Assembly: GCA_036494005.1 (NCBI GenBank)
Contig: DASXOV010000015.1
Location: forward strand, 1-13,270
Source of the DNA: GCA-003244245 sp036494005
GTDB lineage: Bacteria > Actinomycetota > Actinomycetes > Mycobacteriales > Pseudonocardiaceae
Direction of reading: 5' to 3'
Length of the DNA stretch: 13,270 nt
The translations under genes were made by a program, and so were the position numbers. This document shows, one piece after another, positions 1 through 7,032 of this stretch. The notes under the pieces were generated by a model. The model was not told the DNA's origin. It did no database searches and saw only the letters and a program-made list of their open reading frames with translations. Position 1 is the stretch's first letter. Each line of letters starts with the position of its first letter.

Positions 1-455
1 CGGCGGCGGAGTCGTTCGCCGAGGTAGAGCACGCCGCCGTTGGCGAGGAGGAAGGCCGCGGCGGGGATGGGGCGGCCGAGGGTGGTGCGGAACAGGTGTT
101 CCAGGGCCAGGCCGGAGATCCCGACGGGGATGGTGGCGACAATGATCAGCCAGGCGAGTCGCTCGGCAGGGGTGTGGACGCGGCGGTAGCGCAGCGAGGT
201 GACCAGACCGCCGAGGATGCGCAACCAGTCGCGCCGGAAGAACACCAACAACGCCGCCGCGGTCGCCACGTGCAGCCCGACGATGAACGCCAGGTAGGGC
301 GATTCGGGTGCGGACACGTCCAGATCCTGCGCCCATCGCCCGCCGACCAGGGCGGGAATCAACACGGAGTCGCCGAGGCTGGAGACCGGGAACAGTTCGG
401 TGACGCCTTGGAAGGCGCCGACCACGATGGCTTCGAGATAGGTCAGCCGGCTCAC
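1..455 (-). CDS. uppP: Undecaprenyl-diphosphatase UppP/BacA, partial (C-terminal part outside window)
   Basis: This integral membrane enzyme removes one phosphate from undecaprenyl diphosphate, recycling the lipid carrier for peptidoglycan and other envelope polymers. The first 151 residues are present and the gene runs off the left edge. The family signature follows the first helix: QGVTELFPVSSLGDS at residues 16-30, containing the conserved Glu20 and the P-V-S-S turn. Hydrophobic helices follow (about 48-68 and 90-108). The start is a GTG at 453-455, with an AGGGGG ribosome binding site about 9 bases upstream, and it overlaps the NRPS stop codon as GTGA, so translation is probably coupled. 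One oddity is Asp29, where UppP proteins normally have His in the SS-x-G-H motif. The second signature (PGxSRSG) lies outside the window. BacA overproduction is known to confer bacitracin resistance, so in an NRPS operon this gene may serve immunity or carrier supply (inference). Confidence 0.88.
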   Translation of the reverse strand, partial: MSRLTYLEAIVVGAFQGVTELFPVSSLGDSVLIPALVGGRWAQDLDVSAPESPYLAFIVGLHVATAAALLVFFRRDWLRILGGLVTSLRYRRVHTPAERLAWLIIVATIPVGISGLALEHLFRTTLGRPIPAAAFLLANGGVLYLGERLRR

Positions 456-3400
456 GATGGGGTGCCCCCTTTGGTCAGGGGTGTAGTGGTGACCGGGGCG
501 AGGCGGTCAAGGGTAGCTGGCGCAGGGTGGACCGGTTCGGCGTCGGAACCGGACTGAGCCAGGTCGCGGAGCAGTTCCCGGGTCGGCGCACCCTCGTACC
601 GCAGGCCTGGTTGTAGGTGTTCGTGTTTCATGATCACGCTGTGTGGTGCGACGACCGCGTGCGCGCCGATGTCTGCCCCGTACAGCGGGACGGTGGCGAC
701 CCCGAGAGTGCACTGGGCACCTACCCGGATGTGGCCGATCTTCAGGACGCGATCCTCGAACGTGTGGGCCTGGAACATGGCGCTGACCGTGGCACCGTCG
801 CCGATGTCGAGCATGTCGGGGTCGACGACCTGGGCGAATCCGTCGCCGAGCACGACCCGTCTGCCGATCTTCATGCCCATCCGCCGGAGGTAGACCGGCA
901 GCAGCAGCGTGCCTTCCAACCAGGACAGCGGACCACTGGCGATGACGCCCCACGCGACGTACAGAAAGTCCCAACGGCTGCACCAGCAGGACCACAGCGG
1001 ATGAGTACCGTCGCGTACCCGGCCCAGTAGTGCCCATTTCAGGCCGAGCACGAACAGGAACAGAGAGAGCACGGTCGCCAGGCTGACCGCGGGTGCTCCG
1101 AACACCAGTAACGCGCCGAGGGGCATGGCTGCGGCTGCGTGGCTGACTCCGGATGTCCAGAGCAGCACGCTCAGCATCGGGACGACCGGCAGGGCGAACC
1201 GGAGCCATTCCCAGAAGACCCGGGTGGCGACGCGGACGAACGACGGGTCGTGGGTGAGGGCCCGGTCGGCGGTCACGATCTCCCGGCGGGGCAACTCGAA
1301 GGGAGGTTGGCCGAACCACGAACTACCGGGCCGTACGACGCGATCATCTGCGACGGTGGATATTCCGATCAGAATATCCCGGGGTAGTCGCTGTCCGGCT
1401 GCCACCACCACGTGGTTGCCCAGGAAGGTGTTCTCGTCCAGGAGAACGTGCTCCAGAATCACCGTGCCCCGCTGTATCCGGGGTCCCCCCAGATAGATGC
1501 CGTCCGCGAAGAAGGTGCCAGGGTTGATCCGGACCAGTTCGGGCACGACATCGATGATCGTGCTGATTTCGCAGTCGCGTCCCACCCGCATACCGGCCGC
1601 GCGGAGCCACCCCGGCCAGAAGAGGCCACCACTGAGCCAGGTGCCGGCGGAGGTCACCAGCCCGCTCTTCAGCCACACCCTGATATAGCTGGTGCTCCAC
1701 CTGCTGATGACGCCGGGCGACACGGTGCCCAGCAGCCTGGCTGCCACCGCTTCGAGCGCGACCGTGCAGACCAGCATCAGGCAGGTGGTCGTGCCGATGG
1801 TCAGGAGTAGCGGCAGGTTCGCGGTCGGCCGGGCCAGGGCCGAGAGCAGCGAGTCGCAGGTGAGATCGAACCGTGCGGCGATCAGGACGAATACCAGAGT
1901 GGAGGGCAGCGTCAGCACCCATCGGAGGAGGTTCTGGCTGAGGATCATCGCCACGCCGTGTGCCAGCGGTGGCAGGCATCGTCCGGCGTCGCTCAGCACA
2001 GGAGGTTTCGGAGCCGTTCCGGCGGGCTGGGCCGGTACCCCGTCCCATCTCTCGCCGTCCGGGATGGCACCGCCGGGCGGCAGGGACGACAGCGCGGCCA
2101 GCCATGCATGTCGCCCTACCTGGGTGTGTGGTCCAACCCCCGCGCGCACGTCGAGGCCGGCGCCGTCGGCCAGCGTGACCGGGCCCAGCACCACCTGGCC
2201 CCGCTCGAGCCGGACCAGGCCGATCGAAGCGTCCTGGCTGATCGTGACGTCGTCGCCGATGTGCAGCAGGTCCCATCCGCCCTGGAGGAGGTCGACTCCT
2301 CGATGGATGTGGACCCGGCTGCCGATCCGTGCGCCGAGCGCGCGCAGCGCCATGCACTGGAATTCGGTTCCCGCGATGGTTCCCCACGGGATGAGCCGCA
2401 TGAATTGCCGCACGATCCACATCCGGACATGGCCGGCGCTCCACACCGGGACCCGGCCCGGCATGTACCGGCCGATCAGGACCTTCTTGGCCCGGACGGC
2501 GATCGCGATCGACAGCGGAGTGAGGACCACGTTTGCCCCGGTCAGCAGGAGCGGAGCGAGCACGATGAGGGTGACGAGGCCGATCCGGTGCGACAGCCAG
2601 GGCAGGAGCCGGAAGACGACCACATAGGCTGATGCCGATGCGACCAGCAACTCCAGTGACAGCCACGCCGATTGTGTGACGGTCACCAAGGCGGCGTTGC
2701 CGGCGGGTTCTTCCGACGGTGTGGTGGCGGGTTCGGCCCGGCGCGGGGTCGCTCTGCGGGCCAGTTGCTCGACCGTTCGCGCCTCGTACAGGTCGCGGAC
2801 AGTGAGTGATGAGGTACTCGGATCAGAGCGAAGCTCTGTGACGAGCAGCGCGGCGTTCAGCGAGCTTCCGCCCAGATCGTGGAAGAAGTCATCGCGCACG
2901 GAGGGTGTGTCCGGCAGGCCGAGTACCCGGCGCACCGCCTCCGCGATGCGTCTCGTGATCGGATCGGGTGGCTGCGCCGGGGCCGGTCCGGGTCGGCGCT
3001 TCCCGGTGGACAGCCTGGGCAGATCGCTGCGGCGCACTTTGCCGCTCGTGTTCCTGGGCAGTTCGTCGATCGTGCCGAACACCGAGGGCACCATGTACGC
3101 GGGAAGCAACCGGTGCACCTGACGTTTCAGATCGTCGACGGGTGGCAGCCGGGCGGGATCCGCGGGGACCACGTGGGCGGCGAGAACTTCGGTGGCCCCC
3201 TCGCCCTGTATGCGGCAGGCCGCTTCGCGGACCCCCGGACAGCGCGCCAGACAGGACTCGATCGCTTCCAGCTCTATTCGGTACCCGCGCAGCTTGACCT
3301 GTGAATCGATCCGGCCGTGGTAGAAGTAGGTCCCGTCGGGCGCGACGTGGACCAGGTCGCCCGTCCGGTAGATGCGGCCGAACCGCGGGTGATGGGGAAA

Positions 3401-4576
3401 CCCGCTCGACGTCAGCTCCGGCTGGTCGAGGTAGCCCACCGCGAGCCCGGCGCCATTCATGCACAACTCGCCCCGGTCGCCGTCGGGAACGGGTTCGAGA
3501 TTCTCGTCGAGCACCCATGCCTGCATGCCGGGAACCGGGCGGCCGATGGCTACCTTCTGGCCAGGAACGATGTCATGGCGCAGGCAGGTGACGGTGCATT
3601 CGGTAGGTCCGTAGCCGTTCACCATGCGCCGCCCGCGTGACCACCGTTCGGCGACATCGTCCGGCAGCGCCTCGCCGCCCACGTAGAGCAGACGCAGGTC
3701 CGGTAGCTCCGTGTCCGGGTCGTCGCATCCGGTCGTCCGGAGCAGGGTGGGCGGTGGGCACAGGACGGTGATGCGCTCGGTGCGCAGCCACTGCACCAGA
3801 TCGGGCCCGAGCCGGACGGTGTCGTCGTCCATCACCACGACGGTGGCCCCGGCGGCCAGCGCCATCCACACCTCCTCTACGGAGGAGTCGTAGGCGGCCG
3901 AGGAGCCCTGCGCCACCCGATCGCCGGGGCCGAGATCGAACTCAGCCAGGTCGCCGTCGATCAGGTTGACGATTCCCTGATGCGGGAGCACGACACCCTT
4001 CGGCATCCCCGTGGTGCCGGATGTGTAGATCAGATACGCGGGGCTCTCCGGGGCGGGCGGCTGCGGTGGCGGTGCCGCCGCGACGTCCGGTTGCTGATCC
4101 ACGCGGATGATCGGTCCCTGGTAGCCGATGCGCCTTGCGCGGTCGGCGCCTTCGGCGTCGGTCACCAGCGCGCCGGCTGCAGAGTCGCGAAGGATGTGGC
4201 GCAGCTGGTCATCCGGAAAGGCCTGGTCGATACAGACGTAGGCCGTCGCCGAACGCAGAATCGCCAGCTGAGCTACATAGAGCTGCTCGGTGGTTCGGCG
4301 CAAGAGGACCGCGGCAACCCGGTCGTGGCCGACAGCGAGCTGGACAGCCCGTGCCAGCAGGCCGGATTGACGTTCCAGCTCCCCATAGGAAATGGTATTT
4401 CTCTGCGGTCTTCCCGCTGCGGGTGGAACGTCCACCGCGACAGCGTCCGGCCATTGCCGCGCGGCTCTCTCGAAGAACTCGTGGAGTACCGACGGCCGGT
4501 CGTCGCGGCGGTGTGGGAGCTCAGCGGTGAACGACGCTGCCCGGTCAAGCGGGCGTCGACGATGCCAACCTGTCAT
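452..4576 (-). CDS. Epsilon-poly-L-lysine-synthetase-like membrane NRPS (A-PCP-six TM/three soluble domains)
   Basis: This is a single-module membrane NRPS, 1374 residues long, close to the size of Streptomyces Pls. The adenylation domain spans about 30-525: A3 YTSGTTGMPKG (184-194), A4 around D230, A5 NGYGPTE (320-326), A7 YRTGD (403-407), A8 GRIDSQVKLRGYRIE (421-435) and A10 with K513. The carrier domain (about 540-610) has LGGSS with phosphopantetheine Ser572. Hydrophobic segments near 637-660, 665-695, 874-900, 920-948 and two between 1124 and 1185 separate three soluble domains (about 700-865, 950-1120, 1190-1335), each with hexapeptide-like runs such as IGDDVTI and IGDGATV. This is the architecture of Pls, where the C-terminal domains join monomers through side-chain amides. 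There is no canonical condensation or thioesterase domain. The code D-S-E-C-Y-G-G-V-T-K suggests a basic amino acid. The ATG overlaps the SET gene stop (ATGA) without a clear ribosome binding site, so translational coupling is likely. The substrate is inferred; a non-polymer amide product remains possible. Confidence 0.9.
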   Translation of the reverse strand: MTGWHRRRPLDRAASFTAELPHRRDDRPSVLHEFFERAARQWPDAVAVDVPPAAGRPQRNTISYGELERQSGLLARAVQLAVGHDRVAAVLLRRTTEQLYVAQLAILRSATAYVCIDQAFPDDQLRHILRDSAAGALVTDAEGADRARRIGYQGPIIRVDQQPDVAAAPPPQPPAPESPAYLIYTSGTTGMPKGVVLPHQGIVNLIDGDLAEFDLGPGDRVAQGSSAAYDSSVEEVWMALAAGATVVVMDDDTVRLGPDLVQWLRTERITVLCPPPTLLRTTGCDDPDTELPDLRLLYVGGEALPDDVAERWSRGRRMVNGYGPTECTVTCLRHDIVPGQKVAIGRPVPGMQAWVLDENLEPVPDGDRGELCMNGAGLAVGYLDQPELTSSGFPHHPRFGRIYRTGDLVHVAPDGTYFYHGRIDSQVKLRGYRIELEAIESCLARCPGVREAACRIQGEGATEVLAAHVVPADPARLPPVDDLKRQVHRLLPAYMVPSVFGTIDELPRNTSGKVRRSDLPRLSTGKRRPGPAPAQPPDPITRRIAEAVRRVLGLPDTPSVRDDFFHDLGGSSLNAALLVTELRSDPSTSSLTVRDLYEARTVEQLARRATPRRAEPATTPSEEPAGNAALVTVTQSAWLSLELLVASASAYVVVFRLLPWLSHRIGLVTLIVLAPLLLTGANVVLTPLSIAIAVRAKKVLIGRYMPGRVPVWSAGHVRMWIVRQFMRLIPWGTIAGTEFQCMALRALGARIGSRVHIHRGVDLLQGGWDLLHIGDDVTISQDASIGLVRLERGQVVLGPVTLADGAGLDVRAGVGPHTQVGRHAWLAALSSLPPGGAIPDGERWDGVPAQPAGTAPKPPVLSDAGRCLPPLAHGVAMILSQNLLRWVLTLPSTLVFVLIAARFDLTCDSLLSALARPTANLPLLLTIGTTTCLMLVCTVALEAVAARLLGTVSPGVISRWSTSYIRVWLKSGLVTSAGTWLSGGLFWPGWLRAAGMRVGRDCEISTIIDVVPELVRINPGTFFADGIYLGGPRIQRGTVILEHVLLDENTFLGNHVVVAAGQRLPRDILIGISTVADDRVVRPGSSWFGQPPFELPRREIVTADRALTHDPSFVRVATRVFWEWLRFALPVVPMLSVLLWTSGVSHAAAAMPLGALLVFGAPAVSLATVLSLFLFVLGLKWALLGRVRDGTHPLWSCWCSRWDFLYVAWGVIASGPLSWLEGTLLLPVYLRRMGMKIGRRVVLGDGFAQVVDPDMLDIGDGATVSAMFQAHTFEDRVLKIGHIRVGAQCTLGVATVPLYGADIGAHAVVAPHSVIMKHEHLQPGLRYEGAPTRELLRDLAQSGSDAEPVHPAPATLDRLAPVTTTPLTKGGTPS
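1358..1379. repeat. AT-rich 8-bp inverted repeat inside the NRPS gene
   Basis: GGATATTC (1358-1365) and GAATATCC (1372-1379) are perfect inverted copies around a 6-base centre. They encode DILIGIST near residues 1067-1074 of the NRPS, using rare codons (ATA, ATT) within otherwise very GC-rich coding DNA. The repeat is clear; any function is unknown. Confidence 0.75.
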
Positions 4577-5067
4577 CCGGCGAATAGGGAGAGCAGATGA
4601 TCGGCCAGCCAGGGTCGGAGACGCTCCCTCTCCGACGTGCGGAGAGATCGGAAACCTTCAACTCGTCCCACGCAACGTATGCTTCCGCACCGGCAGTCGA
4701 AAGGCTCGGCAAGCTCGTATTCCGTAGTATTGTAATTGAAGGTGATCTCCTGCCACGGTTCGATGGGAGTCAGCGCCAAGAATTCTCGGCCCCGAAGCAT
4801 CGAGTTCGGTTCGCAACTATGGTTCGTGAACCGCCAGTAGAACCGGTCCATGATCTCCTCGGAGGTACAGGATGCGGACACGTCGAGGTGCACGGAACGC
4901 CCGACCTGCACGGAGTACCGCGTGGGGACGTCCGTGAGTACGCCATCAACCTTGAAGAGGCTGGTGCCGCTCGGGACGGGCTCCCGTGCGAAAAGTCTGT
5001 ACTCTCCTTCGAAACGAATAACCGCCACAGGCCTCGACTCGACGGCGCAACCGTCCGTATCGATCAT
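4573..5067 (-). CDS. SET-domain protein, putative lysine N-methyltransferase
   Basis: This is a compact SET-domain protein of 164 residues. SET enzymes transfer methyl groups from S-adenosylmethionine to lysine side chains, usually in proteins. Visible motifs are the core NHSCEPN (82-88), the ITFNY segment with Tyr112 (108-112), and a post-SET CxCx4C zinc motif formed by Cys125, Cys127 and Cys132. Cys85 of the NHSC motif would supply the fourth zinc ligand. The N-terminal part (FAREPVPSGTSLF) fits the first SET strands. I chose the ATG at 5065-5067 because GAGGAGG lies just upstream; a longer frame opens at 5172, but that extension has no visible homology. The gene heads the operon and its stop overlaps the NRPS start by four bases (ATGA). 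The tight coupling suggests it acts on the NRPS, its lysine-like monomer or its product (inference). Codon use is less GC-rich than in the NRPS. The SET assignment is firm; the substrate is unknown. Confidence 0.85.
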   Translation of the reverse strand: MIDTDGCAVESRPVAVIRFEGEYRLFAREPVPSGTSLFKVDGVLTDVPTRYSVQVGRSVHLDVSASCTSEEIMDRFYWRFTNHSCEPNSMLRGREFLALTPIEPWQEITFNYNTTEYELAEPFDCRCGSIRCVGRVEGFRSLRTSERERLRPWLADHLLSLFAG

Positions 5068-5070
5068 CGA

Positions 5071-5078
5071 ACCTCCTC
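5071..5078 (-). promoter_or_regulatory. Ribosome binding site of the SET gene
   Basis: The minus strand reads GAGGAGGT just before TCG-ATG. This is the best Shine-Dalgarno sequence near the gene and it fixes the start at 5067 rather than at the upstream in-frame ATG codons. The gap to the ATG is short (3-6 bases, depending on the core chosen) but usable. Confidence 0.65.
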
Positions 5079-5296
5079 GCCGCAATTGATGTGGTCCATC
5101 TCTCATGTCATCAGTCGACTCGTCCAGCGCAGCGCCGGGCCATAACACCGTAATCTGCCCTGGTGATGGCAAAAATGAAACCCGCGTGGCTCGCGACCCC
5201 GAGCGATGTCGCGCCGGAAATTCCTTTCTGCAATCCGATGGTGCGTCTGGTCACAGGGGACGCACGAACCCTCTCATATCCGTGATCGACGGTAGT

Positions 5297-5327
5297 AGTA
5301 TCACCAATTTTGTAAAAATCCAGTGAA
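5297..5327 (-). promoter_or_regulatory. Candidate promoter for the SET-NRPS-uppP operon
   Basis: An AT-rich patch lies about 230 bases upstream of the SET start. On the minus strand it holds TTCACT (5322-5327) and GATACT (5297-5302), each matching four of six bases of the sigma-70 consensus, but with a long 19-base spacer. The assignment is weak and rests mainly on location and on the local AT-richness in GC-rich DNA. Confidence 0.25.
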
Positions 5328-5561
5328 GGTGACCTGCGGTACAGAGGGTGAGGTGACCAAAGAGCGTCACCCGGACAAAGAGGTCCAGTAGTACTCCAGG
5401 TGACATATCAGAGAGTTACGCCATCGAGGCGGGTCACATCACTTTCCGCGATTATCGGGCACGCCTGCCACGTCTGCGGGTGTTCGAAACTCCGCTCAGC
5501 ACATGCGGTCTGCCAGATACGCGTCAACGAGGCCCGAACCGGTTACGCAGGTGGACTCCGG

Positions 5562-5741
5562 TGGGTCACGAGGAAGGACGCCGGCACCGGGCGGCGCGCC
5601 TTCCCGGCGGACCTGGCCAAGGCCACGCTCCTGCTGCGTGAACTGGATCAAGTCCGCACACCCGGCACGGTCGACCTGGACCGCGCCGGCGTCGTCCTCG
5701 GCGCCGCATCGCTTGTCTGTATCCTGCTCCACCTTCGGTAA
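5562..5741 (+). pseudogene. Possible remnant of a membrane transporter (MFS-like tail)
   Basis: The last 60 codons of a plus-strand frame ending in TAA at 5739-5741 are GC-rich at third positions, unlike the sequence before them. The end reads PGTVDLDRAGVVLGAASL followed by a short hydrophobic run. That resembles the linker and helix near the middle of DHA2-type MFS drug exporters, where a basic or proline-rich stretch precedes a D-x-x-G hydrophobic helix. The frame opens with a GTG at 5400 that has no ribosome binding site, and its first 50 codons look non-coding and Cys-rich. I read it as a stranded fragment left by deletion or recombination. The similarity is short and from memory, so this is a weak call; a small novel membrane peptide is the alternative. 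Confidence 0.22.
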
Positions 5742-5763
5742 CGGAGAGAAAGTCGGAGCGGTT

Positions 5764-6762
5764 TCAGCGGCCCAGCATGGTGTACTTCGCCTCGGTGCTC
5801 TCCTTCTGAGGTTTCCACCACCACTCGTTGTCCCGGTACCACGCGATCGTCGCGGCGAGTCCGGCGCGGAAGTCACCGTAGACCGGCTCCCATCCCAGTT
5901 CGGTACGGATCTTCGTGCTGTCGTTGGAGTACCGCAGATCGTGACCCGGCCGGTCCGGGACGTGATCATAGGCGTCGAGAGACCGTCCCATCAATTCCAT
6001 GATCAATTTCATGATTTGTTTGTTGTTGCGCTCGTCGCCCGACCCGATCAGATACGTCTCGCCGATCCTGCCCTTGGTCAGGATCAGGTGCACGGCAGCA
6101 TTGTGATCGTCCACGTGGGTCCATTCTCTGATGTTCTCACCTGCGCCGTACAATTTTGGGCGCTCGCCGACTATGGCATTGGTGATCTGCCGGGGGATGA
6201 ACTTCTCGACGTGCTGATAAGGACCATAGTTGTTTGCGCAGTTCGAGAGTGTCGCCGCCACATCGAACGACCGCGCCCAGGCGCGGACCAGCATGTCCGA
6301 ACTCGCCTTGCTGGCGGAATACGGGCTGGACGGGTCATACGGGGTGTGCTCGGTGAACTTCTCGACAGCATCCAGTGCAAGATCACCGAACACCTCGTCC
6401 GTCGAGATGTGATGAAAGCGTCCGCCATGTCGGCGCAGCGCCTCCAGAAGTGTGTAAGTACCGAGAATGTTGCTGCGAATGAACGGCTCGGGATCGTGCA
6501 GCGAGTTATCAACATGCGACTCGGCGGCAAAGTGGACAACGACGTCCGCATCCGCTACCAAGCGATCGACCAGACCCCCGTCGCAGATGTCACCATGGAC
6601 GAAATCGATCTTATCCGCGACCGGGCTCAAAGTGGTCCGATTACCAGCATAGGTGAGCGCATCAAGCACACACACCCGGTACTCGGCATGATTCTTCACG
6701 GTAAAGTGAACGAAATTCGCGCCGATGAAACCAGCCCCACCTGTGACGAGCATCCGCATCAT
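5764..6762 (-). CDS. rfbB: dTDP-glucose 4,6-dehydratase
   Basis: This NAD-dependent enzyme of the extended short-chain dehydrogenase family converts dTDP-D-glucose to dTDP-4-keto-6-deoxyglucose, the branch point to rhamnose and other deoxysugars. The 332-residue protein has the Rossmann motif TGGAGFIG (7-14), the TDE catalytic triplet of this family (Thr121-Asp122-Glu123, in STDEVFG), and YSASK with Tyr148 and Lys152. It also has the family stretches SHVDNSL, NYGPYQ, EKFIPRQ, REWTHVDDH and DRPGHDLRY. Length is typical. The frame continues to 6789, but the ATG at 6760-6762 has AGGA nine bases upstream and keeps the Rossmann fold at the N-terminus; the adjacent ATG at 6759 is equally possible. 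No thymidylyltransferase, epimerase, reductase or glycosyltransferase lies in the window, so its partner genes are elsewhere. Codon use is less GC-biased than in the flanking genes. Confidence 0.93.
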   Translation of the reverse strand: MMRMLVTGGAGFIGANFVHFTVKNHAEYRVCVLDALTYAGNRTTLSPVADKIDFVHGDICDGGLVDRLVADADVVVHFAAESHVDNSLHDPEPFIRSNILGTYTLLEALRRHGGRFHHISTDEVFGDLALDAVEKFTEHTPYDPSSPYSASKASSDMLVRAWARSFDVAATLSNCANNYGPYQHVEKFIPRQITNAIVGERPKLYGAGENIREWTHVDDHNAAVHLILTKGRIGETYLIGSGDERNNKQIMKLIMELMGRSLDAYDHVPDRPGHDLRYSNDSTKIRTELGWEPVYGDFRAGLAATIAWYRDNEWWWKPQKESTEAKYTMLGR

Positions 6763-6807
6763 GACCACACATCCTACGGATCCGTCCATGGCGAAGCGGT
6801 CGGAGGC

Positions 6808-6836
6808 AGACTGGTGGCAGTACCAAGGACAGTCAA
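6808..6836 (-). promoter_or_regulatory. Candidate promoter of the dTDP-glucose dehydratase gene
   Basis: The minus strand reads TTGACT (6831-6836, five of six matches to the -35 consensus), then a 17-base spacer, then CAGTCT (6808-6813, a weak -10). This places a transcript start near 6800, about 40 bases before the chosen start codon. The -35 and spacing are good and the -10 is poor. Confidence 0.35.
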
Positions 6837-6897
6837 GCCCAGCGCGGAGGGCAGGAGCATCACGGGCACGCGCGCACGATCGTCACGACGAACACAG

Positions 6898-6930
6898 GAG
6901 CACGAAGCGAGCACGAAGCGAGCACGGTGC
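6898..6930. repeat. Three tandem copies of an 11-bp unit
   Basis: The unit GAGCACGAAGC occurs at 6898-6908 and 6909-6919, and a third copy at 6920-6930 reads GAGCACGGTGC (two mismatches). The array lies in non-coding DNA 62-94 bases upstream of the candidate -35 box of the dehydratase gene. An 11-bp period keeps copies on nearly the same face of the helix, as expected for a multi-site regulator, but replication slippage would also produce it. Confidence 0.8.
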
Positions 6931-7032
6931 GATACGGGTGAGCGCCGACACCGACCATCGAGAAGCACGGCACCGGCTCCACCGGCGTTCCCCCTGGGCG
7001 CACGGGTGCCGCAAACTTCGGTTACGGACGTG

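Larger units (their letters stand above)
5068..5763. other. 696-base stretch without a convincing intact gene
   Basis: This gap separates the SET gene from the dTDP-glucose dehydratase gene. The left half (5068-5400) is less GC-rich and holds the candidate operon promoter plus GGTGAC words at 5328-5334, 5352-5358, 5366-5372 (inverted) and 5399-5404. The right half holds a short plus-strand frame that looks coding only at its end (5562-5741). I saw no RNA gene and no clear terminator hairpin. Confidence 0.6.

Noticed and set aside
1344..2666. 440-codon minus-strand frame inside the NRPS gene
   Set aside because: It is a shifted frame of the NRPS with Arg/Pro/His-rich composition; the NRPS frame continues without a break and carries the membrane and hexapeptide-like segments.
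5068..5172. N-terminal extension of the SET protein by 35 residues
   Set aside because: In frame, but the strong ribosome binding site is at 5071-5078 and the extension has no similarity to the SET fold.
6898..6930. The 11-bp repeats as a CRISPR array or integration site
   Set aside because: The units are contiguous without spacers, too short for CRISPR, and no cas, integrase or tRNA gene is present.
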